From positions 18,091,288-18,155,287 of the forward strand of contig CM030717.1 of assembly GCA_017979445.1 (NCBI GenBank): DNA of 64,000 nucleotides, read 5' to 3'. A model generated the notes under the pieces. It was given only the letters and a program-made list of their open reading frames with translations, had not been told where the DNA came from and made no database searches. This stretch comes from Akebia trifoliata (taxonomy: Eukaryota > Streptophyta > Magnoliopsida > Ranunculales > Lardizabalaceae). A program made the translations under genes and the position numbers. Of the stretch, positions 48,476 through 58,758 are shown piece after piece; the stretch's first letter is position 1; the number at the start of each line of letters is the position of its first letter.

Positions 48476-49092
48476 TTTCACTTTACATTAATTAATGTTT
48501 TAATTATTAATTTCAGAATTTTTAATTATTAAAATTGTAAAATTATCGTTTTGCCCTCGAAGAGGAGTTTTTACTTTTTAAGTCGGTTTTTTATGTTCTA
48601 AGATGTTTTGAAATCGTTTTTTCATAAGGAATTAAATGGGAATATTGGTTTGTGTCATTTATGAATTTTTTTTGTGCAAAATGGTCGTGAACCTTATAAG
48701 CGGCATTTTCGTAATTTTGTTAAAAATTGGCAAAATGATTTATTTGATTTCGATTTGTTATTTTATGTGTTTGAAAGGATTTTTCTAAGCGTAATGTAGG
48801 CTCTAAAGATGTTTTAAGATTAGGGGTATTTTGGTAATTTGATCATTTTTTAGTGATTTTTACACGAAACTTCTTTTTGTCTGTAAGATGATAATTTCTA
48901 TGTTTTTGGTGTTATATTTTTCTAGCGTAGCGTGGTTTCTAAGGTTTTGTTAGTTTAAGATACCTCATCTGAATTTTTGAAATATATCTAGTAATAAAAT
49001 AAAGCATTGGAATAATCATCCATCATTGGGAACCGTTGCAATCGGGTTGACGAGTTGATTAATCAGGCGAGTGCAAAAATGGGGTGTCTACT

Positions 49093-49720
49093 AAGGGTTT
49101 CTTCAATTTTACTTAGATGTCGTCGAGGGTTATTTCAAATTTTGCTCAGATGCCGCCGAGGGTTATCTCGGATTTTGCTCAGTTGTCGCCAAGGATTTTC
49201 TTAGATTTTGCTTAGATGTCGTCGAGGGTTATCTCGGATTTTGCTCAAATGCCGCCGAAGGTTATCTCGAATTTTGCTCAGATGTCGCCGACGCTTATCT
49301 CGGATTTTGCTCAATTGCCGCCAAGGGTTTTCTTGAATTTTGCTCATATGCCGCCGAAGGTTATCTCTGATTTTGCTCAGTTGCCGCCAAGGGTTTTCTT
49401 AGATTTTGTTCAGATGCCGTCGAGGGTTATCTCGGATTTTGCTTAGCTGCCGCCAAGGATTTTCTTGGATTTTGCTCAAATGCCACCGAGGGTTATCTCG
49501 AATTTTGCTCAGTTACCGCCGAGGGTTATCTCGGATTTTGCTCAGTTACCGTCGAGGATTTTCTTGGATTTTGCTCAGTTGCCGCCGAGGGTTATCTTAG
49601 ATTTTGCTCAGATACCACCGAGGGTTATCTCAGATTTTGCTCAGTTGCCACCAAGGATTTTCTTGGATTTTGCTCAGATGCTGCCGAGGGTTATCTCGAA
49701 TTTTACTCAATTTATACTCA
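49093..49720 (+). repeat. E4 33-bp minisatellite, right part
   Basis: About nineteen copies. A GTTATCTCGGATTTTGCTCA unit alternates with a GTTTTCTTGGATTTTGCTCA unit, making a 66-bp higher-order period. Overlapping frames at 49,216-49,861 arise only from this array. Confidence 0.92.
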
Positions 49721-50009
49721 AATTATGCTCAGTTTTTACTTAGACTACATGAGATTTATCTCAAATATACATTTGTTTTATTAGTCAAAGAGAATTTTCT
49801 AAAATTCAAGGATCTAACACTATTAGTGAGAGCTCGTACTCAAAGACCTGACAACTTTTAGTTCGAGGAGAGTTTTACGCTTAAGGATCCAAACGCCCCA
49901 ACAAATTGCTAAATCAGACTGTAAAATGAACTGTAACTAGCTTTGGCATTCGAATATCGCACTATCTACCAAAATAGATTTGCTATCTAATTTACTTCAA
50001 CCCTCTGTC

Positions 50010-50022
50010 AAAGAGGGGCATC
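50010..50022 (+). other. E4 polypurine tract
   Basis: AAAGAGGGGCATC immediately precedes the 3' LTR start TGTAGACACC. E3 has TAGAGGGGCATC in the same position. Confidence 0.88.
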
Positions 50023-51413
50023 TGTAGACACCCTATTTTTGCAATCACCTGATTAATCAACTCGTCAACCCGATCGCAATGATTCCCAATGATGGATGAT
50101 TATTCCAATACTTTATTTGTTATTAGATGTGTTTCAGAAATTCAGATGAGGTATCTCAAACTAACAAAACTGTAGAAACCACGTTCCGCTAGGAAAATAT
50201 AACTTCAAAAACATAGAAATCATCATCTTGCAGATAAAAAGAAGTTTTACGATAAAAATCATTAAAAAATGACAAAATTATGAAAATACCCCTAACATTA
50301 AAGCATCTCTAGAGCCCACAGTACACTTAAGAAAATCCTTTCAAACACATAAAACAACAAATTGAAACCAAATAAATCATTTCACCAATTTTTACCAAAT
50401 TTGATAAAATTACGAAAATGTCCCTCATAAGGGTTGACAATCATTTCATGCCAAACAATTTCATAAGTAACATAAACCAATAATCTCATTTAATTCCTTA
50501 CAAAAAATCGATTCCAAAACATCGAAAACCGACTTGAAACGCAAAAGTTCTCTTCGGGGGTAAAACGATAATTTTTTAATTTTTAAAATTTTTAATTTTA
50601 AAATTAATAAATAAAATATTATTAACATAAAGTAAAATCCTAATAAAATTAATTTAAAAATCTAAACTAAGTCAATCTCATAAGACTTAAGTCAAAATCC
50701 TAATTAAACCCTAATCTAAAGAAACCAAGTCAATCTCATAAGACTCAAATCAATACCCTAATCTAAAATGACTAAGTCAATCTCATAAGACTAAAGTCAA
50801 AATCCTAATTAAAACCCTAAAGAAAACTTAATTAAACACGAACTCTACCCAAAAAAAGTCTATAAATAGGAGGTCAAAAAGTCTCCCTAGCCTTCCCCAA
50901 ACCCTAATTTTAAAGCCCTAACTCCTTACCTAACACCAAACCCCAACTTTTGCTCAAAAAACACCCAGAAACCCTTCAAAAACACCTAGAAACCCATCAA
51001 AAATTAGAAAGCACTTAGATCTAAGGAGAAGATAATTTATTTTGGAGATCCGAAGCAGATCCAGTAACGAAAATGAAGCAAAGAATCACAAGCAAGGAAT
51101 CTCTCCGCCAGCTCTGAGGGAACTATCGTTGTAATCATCTAGGTATTTTTCATTCTTATTTTTTTTTTTAGGTCTTTTAGCAATGTAGTTTTATTTGAGA
51201 ACAGTAGAAACTGGTGTTTGCTAGGCGGGGTTGGTGCCTAACACTTTCCAACCTCGTAACGTAATTTTCGGACCCGTATTTTCTTTCGTAGATTAGTGTT
51301 ATTTACCTTTTAGAGTCAATGTTCGGTTCCTAGACCGCAATAACTAGGTGGTGACTCCCAAACCTTAAAAATCAAAAGCAGATCCACGTACCCGCAGATC
51401 GATGGCGCTTTCA
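50023..51413 (+). repeat. E4 3' LTR
   Basis: Starts TGTAGACACCCTATTTTTGC and ends GATGGCGCTTTCA, directly followed by ATGCC and the resumed E3 gag. TATAAATAGG is at 50,861-50,870. It is 109 bp shorter than the 5' LTR, partly by repeat loss. Confidence 0.94.
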
Positions 51414-52420
51414 ATGCCTGAGATGGACAAGTTCAGTGGAGTGGGTTGTGTGAGAACACACCTCAAGATATATATCACTAACATGCGCATTATGGGTCTC
51501 AGCGATGAATAGATCACATTACTATTTCAACGAACTCTATTTGGATCAGCGTTATGATGACTAATGTCTCAAGATCCAGCTATAATAAGTACATGGGAAA
51601 AATTTTCAAAGACTTTCTAGCACCAGTACAAATATAGTACCGAGATTGAAACTTCAAGAAGGGATTTGGAGTCAACTAAATAAAACAATGGAGAAACGTT
51701 TACTGATTTCATTGGTCGTTGAACCAAGGCTGGGATAGACCTTCAGAGAAAGAACAAGTGGCTATTATCTTAAAAAATCTCTTGCAAAGGTATGCTCGAC
51801 ATCTAGTTTCCCAATACCTTCCTACATTCGTGTCTCTATTGCATGCCGATAGCCAACTGGAAGATGCCTTTGCTTCTGGGGTATTTTCCAATCCTTTTGA
51901 CGATAAGCTCAAAAAGCCCTTCACCAATTCCAAGCCTAGCATTAATCACACCTATGTAGCCAATACATTTGCTACCCCTGTCCAATCTAACCACCTTGTC
52001 TACCAATCAAGTTAACCCTAGTCAACCTCGACCACGTAGGAAATTCACCGATCTTAGGATTTCTTTGAGCCTTGTCTTTCATAAACTATTAAGTAAAGGG
52101 CTTATTACACCTCTCAAACCTTGACTCTTACCAAATCTGCTACCCACTTCTCATAATCCCAACATATTTTGTAAGTTTCACCAAAATCCCAATCATCCTT
52201 CTGATCATTGCATCGTCCTTCGCCACACAGTTCAAGATCTCATTGATGCCAAAAAAGTTACTGTTCCTGCCTCTGAGTAACCAAATGTTATCACCAACCC
52301 TTTACCGACTTACCAACCTCCTCAGACTTTGAACATGGTATCCAATGCTCAACTTTCGTTTGACCCAGTCCTTCTCATCCACTTAGTCAATCATAAGCTT
52401 CCCACCCCCCCACCCTCTTA
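51414..52420 (+). pseudogene. E3 gag, C-terminal part
   Basis: It resumes as MPEMDKFSGVG, then KIYITNMRIMGLSDE and a stop. Further along, RPSEKEQVAIILKNLLQRYA and HLVSQYLPTFVSL match the Tat gag core. At 52,170-52,211 CKFHQNPNHPSDHC followed by IVLRH and QDLID forms the variant zinc finger (C-X2-H-X4-H-X4-C) typical of that family. Several stops and frame changes make it non-functional. It is the only sizeable gag left among E2-E4. Confidence 0.85.
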
Positions 52421-52927
52421 CTAGAGTGATGGTACCTAATGAGGTTCTAGCTACCAAATGCAGCCTTGGCCAAGGGAGAAGATGTAAGTCTGAATAAAGC
52501 AAAAAATCTAAAAAAGAAGAAGGCTCAGTCCTTTTGCTTGGAAATGATGTCCCAAGTTCTCAGTCTGTAATCAAGCTTGTTGTGGGTAATTGTCTCTAGT
52601 TTTTTAAGTATTGAGTCCAGTTTTTTTTTAATCAATTTAGCAATCAAGTCTGTCTTTTTTTTTTAATCTCTTTTGAGTTAAGTTAGTTTGTCGAGTTTGC
52701 AATGGCGTTAGTCGCCCTATCTGAATTCAATTGAATAAACGAAAATTTTGAATACCTCGAGTGCATTAACGAATTAACTAATAAACTGACTTCAAGGAAA
52801 AATTCCCCTAATAAGGAACCCCCTCCTGAATGAGGAGATAAATGTCTTATTTGACCTCTAATCAAGGAAGCAAAGGTCATTGACCTCGAAAAAAAATAAT
52901 TCCCAAGAAATTCAGAGTAGAACTAAC
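52421..52927 (+). other. E3 gag-pol spacer
   Basis: Degraded sequence with short matches to the corresponding E4 stretch (44,330-44,580), such as TAACTAATAAnCTGnCTTCAAGGA. No protease DTG/DSG motif was found. Confidence 0.6.
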
Positions 52928-53460
52928 TTATCCCTAGAGGAACACAAAAAGATGAAGAATTTATTCAGAAAATTCAAAAGATTTGATCACGTGGTCCTAT
53001 AAGAATATGTTGGTTAAGCTTGAGTGTTGTTCAACATGAAATATATACTCGTCCTATGGAAACACCACATGTACAAACTAGAATGGACTCACATATTCAG
53101 AGAGAAGTTACGAAATATATCAACGTTGGACTTCTCAACATAATAAAGCTCCCAAAAAAAGACCAATGGAGCAATTAAAGTGGCCAACAAAGATCTTGAA
53201 ACTATCATCATAAAAGAGGTGTCAGTCACACTAAGATTGGTATAAGAAATTATCTTTTGCACCCTTAGTATGTCAAGCTTCGACTCAATCTTCTACGGAA
53301 GCTGTAGTGCTCGTTGTTATGTGAAATGAAAGGAAAGTCAATTGTTAGAAGCAGATTAGATCCGTCAAGGGTACAAAGAACTAAACTTGGTTGAAGAAAA
53401 ATAACTTAGTTTTTTGTACCACATGCAAACTTATCAAAGAAGAGTCACTCGCACGTTTGA
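52928..53460 (+). pseudogene. E3 RT lead-in fused to integrase remnant
   Basis: 52,928-53,003 reads LSLEEHKKMKNLFRKFKRFD and a stop. At about 53,040 comes KYILV, then NGAIKVANKDLETII near 53,170 (the integrase NGxVExxNK motif with Glu changed to Lys), then ESQLLEAD, IRQGYKELNLVEEK and YHMQTYQRRVTRTFE. The joining point between RT and integrase is the same as in E4: both have AAGCTTG(G/A)GTGTTGTTCA right after the RT scrap. No enzyme can be made. Confidence 0.78.
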
Positions 53461-54279
53461 GTTCACTACTTACAAGTCAAGGATTTAACCATCAGACCTT
53501 AAAAAAAATTGAGCACCCCTCCTCGACCATGGAAGGAAGTCTAAACCTGATTGGAAAAATATATTCATCAACAAGAAAACACTGCTTAAGAAAATCGTTA
53601 GACTTCAAAGAAAATTGAACACTCCTCCTTGACTATAGGAGGAAGTTTGAACCTAATCGGAGTAATAAGTTAATACTGCTTGGAAAAATCGTCAGATTTC
53701 AAGATCATGATGAAATTGAACTGTCAGAACCAATCAACCTTAACCAAATCAAACGGTACCACATTTAAGGAGGTTATCTTTGGCCAAATCAATTTCTTAT
53801 TACCTAGTTCAATATCTTCTTTCTCAATCCTTTGCAGCCTTTTTTTTTTTTTTTTTTTAAAAAAAGCATTTTTTTCTTTCATAGCCCGATCACCTAACCT
53901 AGGGAAGGAAATGCGTCAAACCATGTTTTTGGTCTGATCCCAAAATTATGGGGTACATACGCAACCTGAGAAGTTACTTCAGGCCCGACCACATCAATAA
54001 ATATATATATATATATATATATATTCATTCCCTTACGAAAAAAAGAAAAAGAAAAATTGTCAGAATGTGGAAGAAAATTCAAAGAAAAATAAAACAATTT
54101 AAGAGAAATGCCACACAAGGGGCATTTGGGTTGTTGAGCCTCAAAATTCCTTTCTTTTTATTCCCAGTCCTAAGCTTACCCATGAAAATCCTCCTGAGTA
54201 TCGTGCGAAAAAGTCAAGAAAGGTAGCAAAGCATGATCAGACAATAACTCTAAAAGTTCGAAAGGGAAGAAAAAGAGAA
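53461..54279 (+). other. E3 post-pol region
   Basis: Holds a T-run (53,840-53,859), a (TA)n run (54,000-54,024) and the post-coding block GGGGTACATACGCAACCTGA (53,950). No gene. Confidence 0.65.
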
Positions 54280-54670
54280 AAAAACCTACTAGGTTGAAAA
54301 TCCGAAAGGTCGACTTAGGTAAAAATTAAGACAAGCTCGCAAGGTTGAAAATCCAAAAGGATGGCCCTAGCAACAATTAGAGTAGAGAAAAAAAGTCTGC
54401 TAGGTTGAAAATCTGAAAGGACAACTTAGAAAAAAATTAAGGCAAGCTCACAAGGTTGAAAATCCAAAAGGACGGTCTTGGCAACAATTAGAGCAAAGAA
54501 AAAAGAAAAATTATAAGCTTGTTAAATCGAAAACCTGAAAAAACGATCTAAGTAAAAGCTAGAGCATACTAGCTAGATTGAAAAACTGAAAGGGCAATCT
54601 AGGCAAAAATTATAGCAATAAAAAAAATCTCCATAGAGTTGAAAAGCTAAAAGGCAGTCCGAGCCGAAAC
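54280..54670 (+). repeat. E3 GTTGAAAATCCGAAAGG repeats
   Basis: About six degenerate units of AGGTTGAAAATCCGAAAGG and GACTTAGGTAAAAATTA; same slot as E2 and E4. Confidence 0.78.
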
Positions 54671-55255
54671 ATTAAAAGTCTGAATGATCAAGTTTCAATA
54701 TCCAGTTTGAATCAAATATAGACTCAATGGATACAAGTATCTCGTCTATGATTGATCTAAAGAGCTTCATGTCCCTAAGTGAACCGATGGGGAGAAAGAC
54801 AAATTCTATGTTGAATTTCAAAAAGAAATATTTTGTTCCAATTTCTTTGAGACGGACTCAAAATCTTCAATATAGAAAGTCAAAATTAAAAGTTAAACCT
54901 TTATTGCGCTTACATTAATCAAAGATTTCAAATCTTCAAAACAAGAGGCATTTTCCTTTTCTAAAGTATGTAGTTTTCCTTTTTACATTAGGGACAGTCT
55001 TTTTCAAACTGAGTTCAACTACTCCCAATGCAATGTTTTCTGTCAAACTAGGGGCATTTTGTTCTGAAGCTTAATCAATTCCAAAGGATAAGGTTAACCC
55101 TAAATTAAAAGGTTATCTCTTGATAGCAATTTGTTGAAAACCCCTGAGGTTCAAAAATAAATACTAAAAAAGGGGTTAAAATGTTGACCTGACCTTCATA
55201 AAATTCAACTCTTTGTTAAAAAAAATACGGTGTTAATCCCCTGTTTGTTTCCCCA

Positions 55256-56130
55256 AAAATTAGTTCATTACTCTCTCACCTCAAGTAGGTAGAATAGGTC
55301 TTCCAGAAAATTAGTCCATTACTCGTTTACCTTGAGTATGTAGAATAGGACTCACAGAAAGTTAGTTCATCACTCTTTCACCCCGAGTAGGTAGAGTAGG
55401 TCTCCCAGAAAATTAGTTCATTATTTTTTCACCCCGAGTAGGTAGAGTAAGATTTACAGAAAGTTAGTTCATTACTCTTTCACCCCGAGTAGGTAGAGTA
55501 GGACTCCCAAAAAGTTAGTTCATTACTCTTTCACCCCGAGTAGGTAGAGTAGGACTCTCAAAAATTTAGTTCATTGCTCTTTCACCCCGAGTAGGTAGAG
55601 TATGACTCCCAAAAAAATAGTCATTACTCTTTTACTCTGAGTAGGTATAGTAGGACTCCCAGAAAGTTAGTTCATTATTCTTTCACCCCGAGTAGGTAGA
55701 GTAGGACTCCCAAAAAAATAGTTCATTACTCTTTCACCCTGAATAGGTAGAGTAGAACTCCAAGATAAATAGTTCATTACTCATTCACCTTAAGTAGGTA
55801 GAGTAGAACTCCTAGAAAAATAATTCATTACTCTTTCACCCCGAGTAGGTAGAGTTCATTACTTTTTCACCCCGAGTAGGTAGAGTTCATTACTCTTTCA
55901 CCCCGAGTAGGTAGAGTAGGATTCCCTAGAAATATAGTTCATTACTCTTACACCCCGAGTAGGTAGAGTAGAATTCCTAGAAAATTAGTTCATTACTTTT
56001 TCACCATTTGTAGGTAGAGTAGGACACCTCAAAAAATTAGTTCATTACTCTTTCACCCCGAGTAGGTAGAATAGAACTCCCAGAAAATAAAGTTCATTTC
56101 TCTTTCACCTAGGGTAGGTAGAGTGGGACA
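55256..56130 (+). repeat. E3 minisatellite, about 51-bp unit
   Basis: About eighteen copies of a unit reading GTTCATTACTCTTTCACCCC, GAGTAGGTAGAGTAGGACTC, CCAAAAAATTA. Two copies near 55,850-55,905 are shortened. It lies just before the polypurine tract and 3' LTR. Confidence 0.93.
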
Positions 56131-56554
56131 TTCCACTTTTGCTCAGTTTTTTCTCAGACCTTATTCAAATCTTTCTCGAGTTTTTCTTTGTTTAAACTCA
56201 AATTTTTTCTCAGGTTTTGCCCAGATTTTGTGTTTTGCTTATTCATCTTACTCAATTTTTTCATGAATGCACAAAATAGAGACGCACTTTTCATCATTAC
56301 ACTAGTGCACACTCTTGCACATTTATTCCTTTAGTCAGGGAGAATTTTCTAAAATTCAAATATTTGATGTCGTCAGTAAAATTCAAAGACCTGACAACCT
56401 TTTAGTTCGAAGAGAGTTTTACCCTCGAGGATCTGAACACCCCGACGAATTGCTAAATCAAGCTACAAAATGAACTGTCACTAGCTTTGACATTTGGATA
56501 TTGTACTATCTACCAAAATAGATTTGCTATCTAGTTTACTTCAACCCTCTACCA

Positions 56555-56566
56555 TAGAGGGGCATC
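56555..56566 (+). other. E3 polypurine tract
   Basis: TAGAGGGGCATC directly before TGTAGACACC of the 3' LTR. Confidence 0.87.
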
Positions 56567-58076
56567 TGTAGACACCTCATTTTCGCACTTGTCTAATTAA
56601 TCAACTCGTCAACCCGATTGTGACGGTTCCCAATAATGGATAAATATTCCAATGTTTTTATTTGTTACTAGATATGTTTTAGAAATTCAGGTGAGGTATC
56701 TCAAGCAAACAAAACTCTTGAAACCACGCTACACTAGAACAATATGACCCAAAAATATAGAAACCATCATTTTGAGACAAAAAGAAGCTTTACATGAAAA
56801 ATCATAAAAAATTTATCAAATTACCAAAATACCCCTAATGTCAAAATATCCCTAGAGCCTTTATTACGCTTAAGAAAATCATTTCAAACATATAAAATAA
56901 CAAATTAAAATCAAATTAACTATTTCGCCAATTTTCACCATATTCAACAAAATTACAAAAATACCCCTCAAAGGGTCTATGATACTTTACGCTAAAAACC
57001 CATAAATGACACAAACTGATACTCCCATTGAATTCCTTATAAAAACCAATTTCAAAACATCCCAAAACATTAAAAAAATAACTTCGAAACGCAAAGCCCT
57101 CTTTGAGGGCAAAACGATAATTTTCCAATTCTAAAAATTCAAAATTTTGAAATTAATAATTAAAACATTAATTAACGTAAAGTAAAACCTTAATAAATTA
57201 AATTTAAAATTTTTAAACAAATAAAATCAATTAATTAAGCCTACGGGCTAAATTTTAAGTGATAGCCCACTTGTTCAAATGGAGTCCACTTGACATTTAT
57301 TAAAAGACCCTTCCATCTGGGGGTCCAAAGAATTAAAGATATAATTAAGGGGGTTCTCCAAAAAAACTTAAAAAAATATTCTGTCATTGTACGTAAGAAT
57401 TAAAACCATAATTCAAAATCCTAATGAAACCCTGATTTACCTTATCTAAAAGAAACTTAGTCAAACCTAAAAGCTCCAAAAAAACTCTCTAGATAGGAGC
57501 CTCCACAACCCAATCTCACATGTCAAAATAAATCCTAGGAAAGTGAGGTCAGAAACTTTTCCTAGTCTTCCCAAAATCCTAAATTTGAAGTCTCAACTCT
57601 CTACCTAACATCCAAACCCTAGTTTTTGCTCAAAAAATACCAGAAACCCTCTAAAAAATATCCAAAAAATCAAAAAATACTTAAATTTAAGAGTAGGATA
57701 CCTCGTCTTGGAGATCATAAACGGATCCAATGACGAATAAAAAATAGGAAAACTCACATGAGGACACTCTCTACCAAGTCTGAGGGAACCAATTGTCACA
57801 ATCACTCGAGTAAGTTAGGTTTTTATTTATTTATTTATTTTATGTCATTTTTAACAATATAATAATTTTTGAAAAAGTAGAGACCGGCATTTACCGGCGG
57901 GATCAGTGCATAGCACCTTCCGATCCTATAACGTGATCCCCGGACCTTTTTTTCGTAAATTAGTACTTTTTTTCGATATAGAGTCAATATTCGGTTCCTA
58001 GACCATAATAACTAGGTTCCAACTCCCAAACACCCAAAAAAGCGGATCCGCAATCCGTGGATCGAAGGAACTTTCA
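56567..58076 (+). repeat. E3 3' LTR
   Basis: Starts TGTAGACACCTCATTTTCGC, ends AGGAACTTTCA, and is followed by GTTCC and the resumed E2 minisatellite. It shares private bases with 31,446-32,985 (ACCATCATTTTGAGACAAAA). The TATA box is decayed. Confidence 0.94.
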
Positions 58077-58280
58077 GTTCCTACAAACCCAAGCCCTATA
58101 AGCATGGTTCTAATTAGTTTGAGTCTAAGAAACGAGACTTTAACTTTAGAATAAGGATTTTAATAAGTTCCTCCAACATCAACTTAGAAGCATGGTTCCA
58201 GTAAGTGCAAGTCAGAGAAATGAGACTCAAACTTTTTGAATTCTTAAAAATAATTTCAAATAAGATTTAATAAAGTTCCT
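58077..58280 (+). repeat. E2 minisatellite, right part
   Basis: Two further 90-bp units (GTTCCTACAAACCCAAGCCC; GAGACT...GGATTTTAATAAG) continue the array broken at 31,445. Confidence 0.82.
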
Positions 58281-58758
58281 ACATCACTTGATGCCAATAA
58301 TACTAATACTCCAATTACCTCGTTGTTCAACCTTGCCATAATTTCATGATTACTTTCGTTGCATAGGTACGTTTCAATTTGAATCATTATTGTCAATAAG
58401 AAAAGATCTCTGGAACCTGATACTTTTTTAATTGATGAGATTTTATTCTCAATGATCTGCTAAAATACTTCGTAGGCATCACACCATTGTACACACGTGT
58501 ACATTTATTACATTTGCATTAGTCAGGAAATTTTTTTTAAAATTTAAGGATCTAACGTCCTTAGTGAGAGCTCGGGCTTAAGAACCTGATAACATTTAGT
58601 TCGGGAAGAGTGTTACTCTCAAAGATCTTAATGTCCCGATAAATTACTGAATCAGGCTGCAAAAAACTATCACTAACTTTAGTATTCGGATATCGCACTA
58701 TCTACCAACGTAGATTTGTTATCTAATTTGCTTCAACTCTCTACCAAATAGGGGTATT
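58281..58758 (+). other. E2 3' untranslated end with polypurine tract
   Basis: Non-coding, similar to 49,780-50,022 in E4 and 56,330-56,566 in E3. It ends in a decayed polypurine tract AAATAGGGGTATT before the LTR. Confidence 0.75.

Larger units (their letters stand above)
47317..49092 (-). mobile_element. Inverted Tat-type solo LTR in the E4 minisatellite
   Basis: On the plus strand it starts TGAAAGCGCC and ends GGGGTGTCTAC(T), the reverse complement of the family LTR. Flanks AAGAG (47,312-47,316) and AAGGG (49,093-49,097) fit a 5-bp duplication with one mismatch. It is 1,776 bp, longer than the E2-E4 LTRs, and contains the same internal repeats as the LTR at 61,926, so it belongs to that subfamily. 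A minus-strand TATAAATAG is at 47,904-47,912. Confidence 0.9.
36348..51413 (+). mobile_element. Tat/Ogre-like LTR element E4
   Basis: The LTRs at 36,348-37,847 and 50,023-51,413 are flanked by a perfect ATGCC duplication (36,343-36,347; 51,414-51,418) inside E3 gag. Two solo LTRs sit inside it. After removing them, E4 is about 10.6 kb with no gag body, an RT scrap joined to integrase remnants, a 33-bp minisatellite and a polypurine tract. LTR identity counted by hand over about 215 bases is about 93 percent, the youngest of the nested full elements. Confidence 0.93.
31446..58076 (+). mobile_element. Tat/Ogre-like LTR element E3 (carries E4 nested)
   Basis: The LTRs at 31,446-32,985 and 56,567-58,076 are flanked by a perfect GTTCC duplication (31,441-31,445; 58,077-58,081) within the E2 minisatellite. 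Without E4 the element is about 11.6 kb. It keeps a broken gag, a scrap of RT joined to integrase remnants, a 51-bp minisatellite and a polypurine tract. LTR identity by hand over about 225 bases is about 91 percent. Confidence 0.93.

Noticed and set aside
49604..49861. 85-codon frame running out of the 33-bp array
   Set aside because: Composed of repeat peptides in a shifted frame plus chance sequence; no independent support.
51709..51942. 77-codon minus-strand frame
   Set aside because: Shadow of the E3 gag, which has clear family motifs on the plus strand.
53840..54024. T-run and (TA)n run as a terminator or origin
   Set aside because: Simple-sequence runs of this kind occur throughout the window and also in E4 at the same place; no functional evidence.
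55256..56130. CRISPR-like array (regular 51-bp repeats)
   Set aside because: The whole unit repeats with no unique spacers, it lies inside an LTR element, and the genome is a plant's.
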